Shown here in pieces: positions 1 to 8,631 of a DNA stretch of 64,000 bases. Both the position numbers and the translations under genes were made by a program. The notes under the pieces were generated by a model that was not told the origin of the DNA, searched no databases, and worked only from the letters and a program-made list of their open reading frames with translations. Location: NCBI RefSeq assembly GCF_007795095.1, contig NZ_CP042218.1, positions 1,302,001 through 1,366,000 on the forward strand, written 5' to 3'. Source of the DNA: Luteimonas granuli. GTDB lineage: Bacteria > Pseudomonadota > Gammaproteobacteria > Xanthomonadales > Xanthomonadaceae. The stretch's first letter is position 1; each line of letters begins with the position of its first letter.

Positions 1-116
1 CCCGACATGATGGCCAGGCCGATGCCGGCGCCGAGCGCGGCGAGGCCGACCATGATGCCGATACCGAGGGCGGTGAAGGCCTGGACCTGGGCAAGCGTGG
101 TGAGGATGGTTTCCAT
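1..116 (-). CDS. atpE: ATP synthase F0 subunit c (5' part only)
   Basis: Subunit c forms the rotating proteolipid ring of F0 in the inner membrane. Only the first 38 or so residues are in the window, reading in from the edge. They begin METILTTLAQ and continue into a first hydrophobic helix rich in small residues (GLAALGAGIGLA), the glycine motif that packs neighbouring c subunits. The proton-carrying acidic residue in helix 2 lies outside the window. The start is the ATG at 116-114, 73 bp after the atpB stop, which fits the order atpI-atpB-atpE of a normal atp operon. The truncation is due only to the window edge. Confidence 0.93.
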   Translation of the reverse strand, partial: METILTTLAQVQAFTALGIGIMVGLAALGAGIGLAIMS

Positions 117-189
117 GGTTATCTCCGGGCGTATTGCTTGAGTTGGTTGGACGAAAGGGTGGAGGGTGGAACTGGAGGAGCTGGAACGC

Positions 190-988
190 TTAGTGGCTGT
201 CTTCCGACAGGCTCAGGTAGACGATCGAAAGCATCATGAAGATGAAGGCCTGCAGCGGGATCACCAGGATATGGAAGATCATCCAGCCCAGGCCGAACAC
301 CGCGCCGCCGAGCATGCCGATGAGGCCGGCGCCGCCGAGCACCCAGATCAGCAGGAACACGATCTCGCCGCCGAACATGTTGCCGAACAGTCGCATCGCC
401 AGCGAGATCGGCTTCGACAGCCACTCGACGATATTGAGGATGAGGTTGAACGGCATCATCCACTTGCCGAAGGGCGCGGTCAGGAATTCCTTCGTGAAGC
501 CGCCGAGGCCCTTCGAACGCAGGGCGAAGAACAGCATCAGGAAGAAGACGCTGATGGACATGCCGAGGGTGGCGTTGACGTCCGCGGTCGGCACCGGCTT
601 CCAGTACTCGACGCCCACCCACGACAGCGGAATGGCGAAGAAGTCGGCCGGGATGAACTTCAGCATGTTCATCATCAGGATCCAGAAGAACAGGGTGATC
701 GCGATCGGCGTCACCAGCTTGCTGGAACCGTGGTAGGTGTCGCGCGCCTGGCGGTCGACGAACTCGAGCAGGATCTCGACGAAGGCCTGCCACTTGCCGG
801 GCACGCCGGAAGTGGCGCGACGGGTGCCGGCCCAGAACAGGAAGGTGATGAACAAGCCCATCGCCACCGAGCTGACCAGGGTATCGACGTGGAGGGTCAT
901 GAAGCCCCCCCTCGCCGACCGACGCGGTCAGGTTCTGCAGGTGGTGCTGGATGTAGCTGGTGGGGGTGAGTTCCGCCGCAGCCGCCAT
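190..988 (-). CDS. atpB: ATP synthase F0 subunit a, with an apparent one-base frameshift
   Basis: Subunit a provides the proton half-channels facing the c-ring. The uninterrupted frame is 190-900 (236 aa, starting MTLHVDTLV) and has the hydrophobic helices plus the LAMRLFGNM motif with the essential Arg (residue 170 in that numbering). The family's usual N-terminus (AELTPTSYIQHHLQNL) is present directly upstream but in another frame, starting at the ATG at 988, one base after the atpI stop. The two frames meet at a run of seven C at 905-911. Six C would give one protein of 265 aa, the size I expect for xanthomonad AtpB. I read this as a homopolymer indel, probably a sequencing error because the gene is essential. 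An alternative is real initiation at the ATG at 900. Confidence 0.9.
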
Positions 989-989
989 T

Positions 990-1373
990 TCAAGGATTCC
1001 CGTTTCGATGTCCGCCGGCCATGGCCAGCACCTGTGCCACCAGGGCGACGACCACGCCCCCGATGACCGCGAGGGGTGGCAGCTTCGCCACTGCGATCGC
1101 GAAGAACAGCGCCGCGATCACCACGACCCACTTGCCCGTCAGTCCCAGCACCAGCCGCGACAGCGCGCCAGCCGCCGGTGTGATGCCCCCACCGAGCGCG
1201 AGCGCGCCATACAGCGCACCGCCCACGATGATGGCCACGCCCCCCGCCGCCGCCCCCAGGGCCCATGCGGACCCCTTCGCGAGCAGCGCAAGCGCCAGCG
1301 CGGCGACCGCGATCCCCTGCCGGGTGATCGTGCGCCGCACCAGCCGCGGACCTGCGGCGAGGGGATCAAACAC
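990..1373 (-). CDS. atpI: ATP synthase subunit I (assembly factor)
   Basis: This is a 127-aa, almost entirely hydrophobic protein with about four membrane helices, placed first in the atp operon directly before atpB. AtpI proteins assist c-ring assembly in the inner membrane and are poorly conserved in sequence, so the call rests on topology, length and position more than on a motif. The start is a GTG at 1373-1371 with an upstream AGGACA element. A basic stretch (RLVRRTITRQ) precedes the first helix, as in the family. The stop lies one base from the presumed atpB ATG at 988, so the two genes are tightly coupled. Confidence 0.85.
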   Translation of the reverse strand: MFDPLAAGPRLVRRTITRQGIAVAALALALLAKGSAWALGAAAGGVAIIVGGALYGALALGGGITPAAGALSRLVLGLTGKWVVVIAALFFAIAVAKLPPLAVIGGVVVALVAQVLAMAGGHRNGNP

Positions 1374-1432
1374 GTGGTGTCCTGTGGCCGTGGTGCGGGG
1401 GCCGTGACAAACGGGCCCCGTCGAGCCCCGGA

Positions 1433-1463
1433 AGTATAGCAGTCACTCCGCGCGCGCGGCCAA
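1433..1463 (-). promoter_or_regulatory. Possible sigma-70 promoter of the atp operon
   Basis: On the minus strand a good -10 hexamer TATACT (1438-1433) lies about 60 bp upstream of the atpI GTG. A weak -35 candidate TTGGCC (1463-1458) is 19 bp further up, longer than ideal. It is the most promoter-like AT-rich spot in this GC-rich gap. Inferred from pattern only. Confidence 0.4.
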
Positions 1464-1610
1464 TGCCATCCGGGGGAAACAGCTGAACGCGCGCCTGTCC
1501 CGCGGAAGCCGGCGGATTGTCCGCGTGCGGGAACCCTTCGCCGCCGGCGCGGTCTCCAACAGGGCACGGCCTGCCCGGTCTCCTCGTCGATCCGGGCCCG
1601 GCCGCGCAGG

Positions 1611-1641
1611 AAGCCCCGGCACCCGCCGGGGCTTCGGTTTT
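1611..1641 (+). terminator. GC-rich hairpin followed by TTTT
   Basis: A perfect 9-bp stem (AAGCCCCGG at 1611-1619 with CCGGGGCTT at 1626-1634, counting within one base) is followed by CGG and four T at 1638-1641. It looks like a Rho-independent terminator on the plus strand, but no plus-strand gene precedes it. The lpdA transcript reaches it from the other side, where there is no U-tract. It may still protect that 3' end. Confidence 0.45.
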
Positions 1642-1740
1642 CTCGACGATCCCGCTGGCCCGTCCTGAGGCGCGGGCGCCTGCCCGTACTCGCGGGCCCG
1701 TGCAGCACAGGCGCGTTCGCGCCCCGGCCGGAAGCGCGGC

Positions 1741-3552
1741 TCAGCCGCGCTTCTTCTTCGGCATGTAGAGGTCGGTGATGGTCCCCTCGTACGCTTCGGC
1801 GGCCATCGCGACCGACTCCGACAGCGTCGGGTGCGGATGGATGGTGTGGCCGATGTCGGCCGCCTCCGCGCCCATCTCGATCGCCAGCGCCACTTCCGAG
1901 ATCAGGTCGCCGGCGTGCGGGCCGACGATGGCGCCGCCGATGATGCGGTTGCTGCCCTCGTCGAACAGCAGCTTCGTGAAGCCCTCGCCGCGGCCGATAC
2001 CGACCGCGCGCGCGCTGGCGGCCCACGGGAACTTCGCCACGCCGGCCTGGATGCCGCTGGCCTTCGCCTCCGCCTCGGTCACGCCCACCCAGGCGATCTC
2101 GGGATCGGTATAGGCCACCGACGGGATCACGCGCGCGATCCATTCGCGCTTCTCGCCGGCGGCCACCTCGGCCGCGAGCTTGCCTTCATGCGACGCCTTG
2201 TGCGCCAGCATCGGCTGGCCGACGATGTCGCCGATCGCGAAGATGTGGCGGACGTTGGTGCGCATCTGCGCATCCACGGCGATGAAACCGCGCCCGTCCA
2301 CGGCCACGCCGGCCTTTTCCGCGCCGATGCGCCTGCCGTTGGGCACCCGGCCCACGGCCACGAGCACGCGGTCGAACAGCTTGCCGTCGGGAATGCTCTC
2401 GCCCTCGAAGCCGCAGGCGATGCCGTTCTTCTGCGCCCTGGCCTCGACCACCTTCGTCTTCAGGTGGATGGCCACGCCCTGCTTCTTCAGGCGGTCGGCC
2501 AAGGGCTTGACCAGGTCCCTGTCGGCACCCGGCATGAGCTGGTCCGCCAGTTCGACCACGGTGATCTCGCTGCCCAGCGCGCGGTACACCGTCGCCATCT
2601 CGAGGCCGATGATGCCTCCACCGACGACCAGCAGCCTCCTCGGGACATCGGCCAGCTCCAGCGCACCGGTGGAATCCATGACGCGCGGATCGTCCCAGGG
2701 AAAGCCCGGCAGCTCCAGCGGCTGGGAACCGGCGGCGATGATGCACTGGCCGAAGCGAAGCAACTGCACCTGGCCGTCGGCGCCGGTGATCTCGAGCTCG
2801 TGGGCCGAGGCGAAGCTGCCGGTGCCCTGGACCACGCGCACCTTGCGCTGCTTCGCCATCCCGGTCAGGCCTTTGTTGAACTGGCCGACCACGCGCTCCT
2901 TGTGTCCGCGCAGGGCGGCGAGGTCGATCTCCGGCTTGCCGAACGTGACGCCGAAGTCCGCGGCATGCGCAGCCTCGTCGATCACCGCGGCCGCGTGCAG
3001 CAGCGCCTTGGACGGAATGCAGCCGACGTTGAGGCAGACGCCGCCGAGCGCCTCGTAGCGCTCGACCAGGACCACGTCCATGCCGAGGTCGGCGGCGCGG
3101 AAGGCTGCGGTGTAGCCGCCGGGACCCGCGCCCAGCACCACCAGGGCACATTCGATGTCGGCCTTGCGTCCGCTGGGCGCGACCGGCGCGGGCACCTCGG
3201 GTTCGGCGGGCGCGCGGTGCGAGCGCGCGACCGGCGGCTTGCCGGGACCGGCATCGGCGGACGGCGCCGGCGCGGCCGCGCGGGCCCTGTCGTCGGCCTT
3301 GCCACCGGCGCCCCCGGCCTCCAGCAACACCACCACGCTGCCCTCGGACACGGTGTCGCCGACCTTGACCTTCACCTCGCGCACCACGCCGGCGGCGGAC
3401 GACGGCACTTCCATCGTCGCCTTGTCCGACTCCAGCGTCGCCAGCCCCTGATCGACGGCGACGGTGTCGCCCACCGCCACCAGCACTTCGATCACCGGCA
3501 CGCCGTCGAGGCCGCCGATGTCGGGAACCTTCACTTCGATCGTGTTCGCCAT
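1741..3552 (-). CDS. lpdA: Dihydrolipoyl dehydrogenase (E3) with N-terminal lipoyl domain
   Basis: This is the E3 component of the pyruvate dehydrogenase complex, which reoxidises dihydrolipoamide with FAD and NAD+. The protein is 603 aa, longer than a plain E3 of about 475 aa, because residues 1-80 form a lipoyl domain with the lipoylated lysine K44 in ESDKAT. An Ala/Pro linker (about 85-130) follows. The flavoprotein then has the dinucleotide-binding GAGPGG, the redox disulfide in GGVCLNVGC (C173/C178), and the C-terminal HPHPTLSE with the catalytic His-Glu pair. I chose the ATG at 3552 (MANTIEVKVPD) because the lipoyl fold begins there. It lies 10 bp after the aceF stop, so the two form one transcript. 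Lipoyl-E3 fusions are known from several beta- and gammaproteobacteria. Confidence 0.96.
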   Translation of the reverse strand: MANTIEVKVPDIGGLDGVPVIEVLVAVGDTVAVDQGLATLESDKATMEVPSSAAGVVREVKVKVGDTVSEGSVVVLLEAGGAGGKADDRARAAAPAPSADAGPGKPPVARSHRAPAEPEVPAPVAPSGRKADIECALVVLGAGPGGYTAAFRAADLGMDVVLVERYEALGGVCLNVGCIPSKALLHAAAVIDEAAHAADFGVTFGKPEIDLAALRGHKERVVGQFNKGLTGMAKQRKVRVVQGTGSFASAHELEITGADGQVQLLRFGQCIIAAGSQPLELPGFPWDDPRVMDSTGALELADVPRRLLVVGGGIIGLEMATVYRALGSEITVVELADQLMPGADRDLVKPLADRLKKQGVAIHLKTKVVEARAQKNGIACGFEGESIPDGKLFDRVLVAVGRVPNGRRIGAEKAGVAVDGRGFIAVDAQMRTNVRHIFAIGDIVGQPMLAHKASHEGKLAAEVAAGEKREWIARVIPSVAYTDPEIAWVGVTEAEAKASGIQAGVAKFPWAASARAVGIGRGEGFTKLLFDEGSNRIIGGAIVGPHAGDLISEVALAIEMGAEAADIGHTIHPHPTLSESVAMAAEAYEGTITDLYMPKKKRG

Positions 3553-3562
3553 GTCCGCGCCC

Positions 3563-4978
3563 TCAGAGCATGGCCCGGCGCATGTCGCCGAGCAGCTGTG
3601 CGAGGTAGGCGGTGAAGCGCGCCGCCGCGGCACCGTCGATCACGCGGTGGTCGTAGCTCAGCGACAGCGGCAGCATCAGCCGTGGCGCGAATGCCTCGCC
3701 ATTCCAGACCGGCTGCATGGCCGCCTTCGAGACGCCGAGGATCGCCACTTCCGGCGCGTTGATGATCGGCGTGAACGCGGTTCCGCCGATGCCGCCCAGC
3801 GAGCTGATCGAGAAACAGCCGCCGGACATCTCCGCCGGCCCGAGCTTGCCCTCGCGCGCCTTCTTCGCCAGCGCCGCGGTCTCCTGCGCGATCTCGTTGA
3901 TGCCCTTGCGGTCGCAGTCGCGGACCACCGGCACCACCAGGCCGTTGGGCGTGTCGGCGGCGAAGCCGATGTGGAAGTACTTCTTCAGCACCAGGGTCTC
4001 GCCGCTGGCGTCCAGCGAAGCGTTGAACTCCGGGAACTTCTGCAGGGCGGCGACGCTGGCCTTCATGATGAAGGCGAGCATCGTCAGCTTGACGCCCTCG
4101 CCCTTCGCGGCGGCGCGCTCGCCCTCCCTGTTGAGCGCGACGCGCAGGGATTCCAGGTCGGTGACGTCGGCGGCATCGTGCTGGGTGACGTGCGGGATCA
4201 TCGCCCAGTTGCGGGCGAGGTTGGCGCCGCTGATCTTCCTGATGCGCGACAGCGGCTGCTCCTCCACCTCGCCGAACTTGCCGAAGTCCACCTTCGGCCA
4301 GGGCAGCAGCGAGAGCCCGGCGCCGGCTGCCGCCGCGCCGCCCGCCGTCGTGCCGCCCTGCAGCGCGCCCTTGACGAACTGCTGGACGTCTTCCCGGGTG
4401 ATCCGCCCGCCGCGCGCACTGCCCTTCACCTGCGAGAGGTCGACGCCGAGCTCGCGGGCGAAGAGCCGCACCGCGGGGCTGGCATAGGGCACCTTGCCCG
4501 GCAGCACGGCGTCGGCGTCGAAGCGGCGCGGTGGCGCCGCATCCTCGGCCGTGGCGACGCCGGCCTGGTGATCGATCGATGCCCGGGCGATGTTGTCGGC
4601 GGCCTCGGGCACCACCACCGGCGGCACCTGGATGCCGGTCTCCGCGGCGGGCGTGGCCTTCGAGGGCGCGTCGGGCTGGGCGCGTTCCGCGCCGCCTGAC
4701 GGTCCGGATGCGGCGGGCGCGGGGGCACCGTCGGCCTCGGCAGGCTCGATCAGCGCGACCAGGCCGCCCTCCGACAGGGTATCGCCCACCTTGACCTTGA
4801 CCTCGCGCACCGTGCCGGTGAACGGCGCCGGCACCTCGATCGTGGCCTTGTCGGACTCGAGGGTGATCAGGCCCTGGTCCTTTTCGACCTTGTCGCCCGG
4901 CGCGACCAGCACCTCGATCACCGGCACATCGTCGAAACCACCGATATCCGGTACGCGTGCTTCCTGGGGGCTGGCCAT
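3563..4978 (-). CDS. aceF: Dihydrolipoyl acetyltransferase (E2 of pyruvate dehydrogenase)
   Basis: E2 transfers the acetyl group from lipoyllysine to CoA and forms the core of the complex. The 471-aa protein has one lipoyl domain (1-75, lysine K44 in ESDKAT), an Ala/Pro linker, a peripheral subunit-binding domain (around 165-205, with YASPAVR and GGRITREDV) and the catalytic domain ending with SYDHRVIDGAAAARF, which carries the active-site His and Asp. E. coli E2 has three lipoyl domains, so this is the short type, with a further lipoyl domain on the neighbouring E3. The ATG at 4978 follows GGAGATCCCG, a good ribosome binding site, and in-frame upstream sequence is not E2-like. It lies 10 bp before lpdA. 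The E1 gene aceE is 16 kb away. Confidence 0.96.
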   Translation of the reverse strand: MASPQEARVPDIGGFDDVPVIEVLVAPGDKVEKDQGLITLESDKATIEVPAPFTGTVREVKVKVGDTLSEGGLVALIEPAEADGAPAPAASGPSGGAERAQPDAPSKATPAAETGIQVPPVVVPEAADNIARASIDHQAGVATAEDAAPPRRFDADAVLPGKVPYASPAVRLFARELGVDLSQVKGSARGGRITREDVQQFVKGALQGGTTAGGAAAAGAGLSLLPWPKVDFGKFGEVEEQPLSRIRKISGANLARNWAMIPHVTQHDAADVTDLESLRVALNREGERAAAKGEGVKLTMLAFIMKASVAALQKFPEFNASLDASGETLVLKKYFHIGFAADTPNGLVVPVVRDCDRKGINEIAQETAALAKKAREGKLGPAEMSGGCFSISSLGGIGGTAFTPIINAPEVAILGVSKAAMQPVWNGEAFAPRLMLPLSLSYDHRVIDGAAAARFTAYLAQLLGDMRRAML

Positions 4979-5354
4979 CGGGATCTCCACATCTGTTCGC
5001 TCGGGCGGACCGCTATTGTGGCCCCGCCCCGCAGCACGCGCCAACCTTGACGCCGCAGCCGGCGCCGGACCGCATGTCCGCGCCACCTCCGATGCTGTCC
5101 GGCAGCGCCCTTTCTTGGTTCTTCTACAGACTCCGGGACGAGAGTGATGCACCCTGGCGAGCTGTTGCGCCTCGGAAGCTCTGCTGGCCATTCCTTCGCC
5201 TCCTCTCCGCGTGGACGCGCTGTGTGCACGATGAACCCGGCGTGTGGAAGTTCCCCTCGCCGCGCGGCCGCGACAAGAGCGATTCATGCGCGCCCCGATA
5301 GCTTGGCGGCGCCCCACTCCCGGGGCCGATACGTTCGTAACGAGGAGACTTGCC
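4979..5354. other. Divergent intergenic region aceF / ompW-like gene
   Basis: These 376 bp must contain the promoters of aceF (leftward) and of the OmpW-like gene (rightward). I see no strong -35/-10 pair and no convincing small gene. The region ends with the GAGGAG ribosome binding site of the rightward gene at 5342-5347. Confidence 0.5.
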
Positions 5355-5969
5355 ATGTCCCCCATGAAGATGCTGATTCCCGCCGCCCTGGCCATTGCCA
5401 TCACCCCGATCGCCTTCGCCCAGGACAGCGCCGCGGACAAGCGCGTGTCCGTCGTCGCCGGCTATTCGATGGTCGAGCCAACCCGCAATCCCGGGATCGC
5501 CGGCACCCGCACGCAGTTCGACGGCGAAGGCACGCCGACGCTCGGCGTCACCTGGCACATCAGCGACAACTGGGGCATCGAAGCCTGGGCCGCGGACAGC
5601 TACGGCCAGCGGGTCAACGCCGACGGCGGCAAGGTCGGCAGCGTCGATGCGCAGCCCTACTCGCTGAGCGGCCAGTACCGCTTCGGTACGCCCGAGAGCA
5701 TGCTGCGCCCGTTCGTCGGCCTCGGCTACCACGAGACCAACTACGACAAGGAGACGGCCACCGCCGCGGGCGAACGCGTCGGCGTCGAGACCGCCAAGGG
5801 CGCAGTGGCGACGGTGGGCCTCGACATGAACATCACGCCGACCTGGTTCGCCCGCGCCGATGCGCGCTGGTTCCAGGCCGATTCCGACCTGAGGATCGAT
5901 GGCGTGAAGGCCGGCGATGCCCGGCTCGACCCGGTGATGCTGGGCGTGGGCGTCGGCGCGCGCTTCTGA
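5355..5969 (+). CDS. OmpW-like outer membrane beta-barrel protein
   Basis: This is a 204-aa exported protein. A signal peptide (basic start, hydrophobic core, cleavage after AFA near residue 21) precedes alternating beta-strand patterns and a terminal ...GVGVGARF, the aromatic C-terminus of outer-membrane barrels. The recurring YxF/W strands, length and the phrase LGVTWHISDNWGIE fit the OmpW family, small eight-stranded porins for hydrophobic compounds. The ATG at 5355 has a GAGGAG box 8 bp upstream. An intrinsic terminator follows the stop, so the gene appears monocistronic. The substrate is unknown. Confidence 0.85.
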   Translation: MSPMKMLIPAALAIAITPIAFAQDSAADKRVSVVAGYSMVEPTRNPGIAGTRTQFDGEGTPTLGVTWHISDNWGIEAWAADSYGQRVNADGGKVGSVDAQPYSLSGQYRFGTPESMLRPFVGLGYHETNYDKETATAAGERVGVETAKGAVATVGLDMNITPTWFARADARWFQADSDLRIDGVKAGDARLDPVMLGVGVGARF

Positions 5970-5995
5970 CCACTGCATTTCGCGTCAGTACCCCG

Positions 5996-6025
5996 AGCGG
6001 GCCCCGTCGCGGGCCCGCTTCCTTT
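5996..6025 (+). terminator. Rho-independent terminator after the OmpW-like gene
   Basis: A perfect 9-bp stem (AGCGGGCCC at 5996-6004, GGGCCCGCT at 6011-6019) with a 6-nt loop is followed by TTCCTTT. It sits 26 bp after the stop codon on the coding strand. Confidence 0.8.
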
Positions 6026-6077
6026 CATGCGGAGCGTGTCGCCCGGCGTGGAGCACGTTCCCCGGCGCGATCGCCGC

Positions 6078-7001
6078 TCACCCTTCGTCCGCCACCGCCG
6101 GTCGCGCGCGCACCACGCGCTCGCGCCGCATCAGATAGAGCCCGCTCGCCACGATGATCGCGGCGCCCAGCCAGGTCATGCCGTCGGGCAGGACCTGCCA
6201 CAGCACCAGGTCGAGGAGCACCACCCAGAGCAGCGCCGTGTACTCCAGCGGCGCGATCAGCGAGGCTTCGCCCAGGCGGAACGCGTGGGTCAGCGCGACC
6301 TGGCCCAGGGTCCCGGACACGGCGATGCCGGCCAGCAACCAGCCGTCCTCCATGCGCAGCGGCACCCACTGCGGCCACGCCAGCAGTCCCGCGCCGGCCG
6401 CGACCATGGCCAGGAACCAGAACACCAGCGACTGCGCGCTGTCGCGCTGCGCCAGCATGCGCACGATCACCACCGAAGCCGCGTAGCAGGCCGTGCCCGC
6501 CAGCACGAGGAGGCCGGCGCGCGTGAGCACGCCCTCGCCGCCCGGCCGCAGCACCACCAGCACGCCGACGATGCCGACCACGATCGCCGTCCAGCGCCGC
6601 GGCCCCACGTGCTCGCGCAGCAGCGGAACGGCCATCGCCGTGACCAGCAGCGGGCCCACGAAGCTGATCGCGTAGGCCGTGGACATGGGCAGGTCGCGCA
6701 GACCGGCGATGAAGCAGGACAGGAAAACCACGCCCAGTCCTCCGCGCAGCAGGTGCAGCGGCCAGTGCACGCGGAACAGCGGGCGCAGTCCGGTGGTGGC
6801 CCCGGCCCAGACCAGCACCAGCGGCAGCCCGACCAGGCCGCGCAGCGCCGCCACCTGCATGGGCGGGTAGGTGCCGGCCAGCTGTTTCATGCACGCGTCC
6901 ATCAGGCACAGCACCGCGACCGCCAGCAGCATCGCGACGATGGCACGGCGGCGGTCGCGCGCGGCCACGTCCTCGCTGGCGACGGGGTCCATCGGGTGCA
7001 T
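6078..7001 (-). CDS. EamA/DMT-family inner-membrane transporter
   Basis: This 307-aa protein has about ten hydrophobic segments in two five-helix halves, the usual layout of EamA (drug/metabolite) transporters. Each half carries the family pattern, for example MSTAYAISFVGPLLVTAMAVPL in the first and ASLIAPLEYTALLWVVL in the second. Such carriers mostly export amino acids or other small metabolites, but the sequence does not show which. The start is the ATG at 7001 (MHPMDPVASED); the ATG at 6992 is equally possible. The ribosome binding site is weak for both. It is divergent from yajQ. Confidence 0.88.
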   Translation of the reverse strand: MHPMDPVASEDVAARDRRRAIVAMLLAVAVLCLMDACMKQLAGTYPPMQVAALRGLVGLPLVLVWAGATTGLRPLFRVHWPLHLLRGGLGVVFLSCFIAGLRDLPMSTAYAISFVGPLLVTAMAVPLLREHVGPRRWTAIVVGIVGVLVVLRPGGEGVLTRAGLLVLAGTACYAASVVIVRMLAQRDSAQSLVFWFLAMVAAGAGLLAWPQWVPLRMEDGWLLAGIAVSGTLGQVALTHAFRLGEASLIAPLEYTALLWVVLLDLVLWQVLPDGMTWLGAAIIVASGLYLMRRERVVRARPAVADEG

Positions 7002-7112
7002 GGCGGGGTCCGGACGAGGGCGTGGAAAGGTGGACGCCCATGATGCCCGAGGCCGGCGGCGGCGGCGTTGCGGTACCCTGACGCCCTGTTCCATCGACCG
7101 GAAGTCGCCGCC

Positions 7113-7595
7113 ATGCCGTCCTTCGACATCGTCTCCGAAGTCGACACCCACGAACTCACCAACGCCGTCGACCAGGCCAACCGCGAGCTGACCACGCGCT
7201 TCGACTTCAAGGGCGTCGACGCGGCCTTCGAGCGCGAGGAAGCGGTGATCACCCAGCGCGCGCCCAGCGAGTTCCAGCTGCAGCAGATGACCGACATCCT
7301 GCGCGCGCGGCTGGCCGCGCGGAAGATCGACACCCGTTGCCTGGAGTTCGGCGACGTCGACAGCAACGTCGCCGGCGCGCGCCAGAAGATCACGGTCAAG
7401 CAGGGCATCGAGCGCGAGCTGGCGAAGAAGATCCAGGGCGAGATCAAGGCCTCGAAGCTCAAGGTCGACACCCAGGTGAACGGCGACAAGCTGCGGGTGA
7501 CCGGCAAGAAGCGCGACGACCTGCAGGCGGTGATGGCCCTGCTGCGCGGCAAGGAGTTCGAGCTGCCGCTGCAGTTCGACAACTTCCGCGACTGA
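7113..7595 (+). CDS. yajQ: YajQ-family cyclic-di-GMP/nucleotide-binding protein
   Basis: The 160-aa protein matches YajQ in length and in landmarks: N-terminal MPSFDIVSEVD, the NREL..RFDFKG segment, and KQGIERELAKKIQGEIK in the second half. YajQ proteins are cytosolic double-ferredoxin-fold proteins. A Xanthomonas member binds cyclic di-GMP and modulates a transcription factor, so a signalling role is plausible here, though binding cannot be read from sequence. I place the start at the ATG at 7113, where homology begins. The DUF1415 gene follows 31 bp downstream, suggesting co-transcription. Confidence 0.95.
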   Translation: MPSFDIVSEVDTHELTNAVDQANRELTTRFDFKGVDAAFEREEAVITQRAPSEFQLQQMTDILRARLAARKIDTRCLEFGDVDSNVAGARQKITVKQGIERELAKKIQGEIKASKLKVDTQVNGDKLRVTGKKRDDLQAVMALLRGKEFELPLQFDNFRD

Positions 7596-7626
7596 CGCAA
7601 GCCGCAAGGCTCCCCGAAGGAGGGAC

Positions 7627-8178
7627 ATGATGGATGCGATCGGGGACACGCGGCGCTGGATGGAGCGGGCGGTCATCGGCCTCAACCTCTGTCCTTTCGC
7701 GAAGGCCGTGGTCAACAAGGGCCAGGTGCGGATGGTGCTGAGCGAGGCGCGCGACGAAGTGGCGCTGCTGGCGCAGCTCGGCGAAGAGCTGCTGCATCTG
7801 CGCGACACGCCGGCGACGGACACCGACACCACCCTGATCGTGCATCCGCACGTGCTGCAGGACTTCCTCGATTACAACGACTTCCTCGACGTGACCGACG
7901 GGCTGGTCGAGGAACTCGGGCTCGAGGGCGTGCTGCAGGTCGCGAGCTTCCATCCGCAATACCGGTTCGCGGGCAGCGATCCGGACGACATCGCCAACTT
8001 CACCAACCGTTCGCCTTGGCCGACGCTGCACCTGCTGCGCGAGGACAGCGTCTCCCGCGCGGTCGAGGCGTTCCCCGATCCCGACGGGATCGTCGAGCGC
8101 AACATCGAGACCCTGCGGAAGCTGGGCCATTCCGGGTGGCAGGAGCTGTTCCAGGATCCCCAGGAGTCACAGGGCTGA
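7627..8178 (+). CDS. DUF1415 family protein
   Basis: This 183-aa cytosolic protein shows the conserved features of DUF1415: an early NLCPFAK motif (around residues 21-27), the central TTLIVHPHVLQDFLDYNDFL region and the late HPQYRF, NFTNRSPWPTLHLLRE. The cysteine and histidines suggest metal or redox chemistry, but no function is established. Two consecutive ATG codons (7627, 7630) follow a strong GGAGGGAC box, so the start is secure to one codon. It is probably co-transcribed with yajQ. Confidence 0.92.
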   Translation: MMDAIGDTRRWMERAVIGLNLCPFAKAVVNKGQVRMVLSEARDEVALLAQLGEELLHLRDTPATDTDTTLIVHPHVLQDFLDYNDFLDVTDGLVEELGLEGVLQVASFHPQYRFAGSDPDDIANFTNRSPWPTLHLLREDSVSRAVEAFPDPDGIVERNIETLRKLGHSGWQELFQDPQESQG

Positions 8179-8237
8179 GTTCTGGACTTCGGGCTCGGGC
8201 CGGACGATGGCGTGCAGTTGTTGGCGCGTTGCCGCTG

Positions 8238-8412
8238 CTTGAAGCCCAGCTTCGTTGTGGTCCGCGCGGCCCGTCCCGCGCACAGGGGGTGTGCTCCCCC
8301 GGCAGTCTCCGCGTCCTGCTACCACTGCCGGCCGCCGACCATCCATGGCCGGCTGTCCGCACACCCCCTGTACGCGGGACGGGCTCCGGCGTTCTTCGGC
8401 TTCGGGAAGGAA
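8238..8412. repeat. Dispersed palindromic element, copy 1
   Basis: This stretch aligns almost end to end with 17341-17514. It is built around long inverted arms (8269-8293 and 8360-8384, pairing at 24 of 25 positions) with an inner stem CCGGCAGT / ACTGCCGG inside. In the other copy the inner stem differs but still pairs. It encodes no transposase and lies between genes, so it looks like a non-autonomous, structured repeat family. Confidence 0.85.
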
Positions 8413-8521
8413 TAAAAAGCGGACTGCCCGGACTTCACTTGAGCGTCCAGGGATAAGAACCAGTCAATCGGCCGTGCCATGAAGGTGGTGCGGGAGCCGG
8501 ATGGCGGGGGGAGTGCGGAAA

Positions 8522-8569
8522 GTGGGCCATGGATGGCCCACGGCCCTGTTTCCAGCCATGGATGGCTGG
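8522..8569. repeat. Two adjacent short hairpins with GG loops
   Basis: GTGGGCCAT-GG-ATGGCCCAC (8522-8541) is followed after 10 bp by CCAGCCAT-GG-ATGGCTGG (8552-8569). Both are perfect stems around the same CATGGATG core. They lie downstream of the minus-strand rsuA stop and could act as transcription-end or REP-like structures. Confidence 0.7.
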
Positions 8570-8631
8570 ACGCAGGGTGGAGCATTCCCCCGCCAGCCGG
8601 CTCCCGCGGCGCGCACCCCCACCACTTTTCC

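Larger units (their letters stand above)
1374..1740. other. Intergenic region between atpI and lpdA
   Basis: These 367 bp hold no convincing gene. They contain the putative atpI promoter and a 9-bp GC-rich hairpin (1611-1641). The short frames here are GC-rich shadows without ribosome binding sites. Confidence 0.6.
8179..8631. other. Repeat-bearing intergenic region
   Basis: These 453 bp between the DUF1415 gene and rsuA contain no gene I can support. They carry copy 1 of a dispersed 175-bp palindromic element (8238-8412) and two adjacent GG-loop hairpins (8522-8569). The rest shows no recognisable site. Confidence 0.7.

Noticed and set aside
4957-5301. 114-codon plus-strand frame in the aceF/ompW gap
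   Set aside because: No ribosome binding site, no homology pattern, overlaps the aceF start on the other strand.
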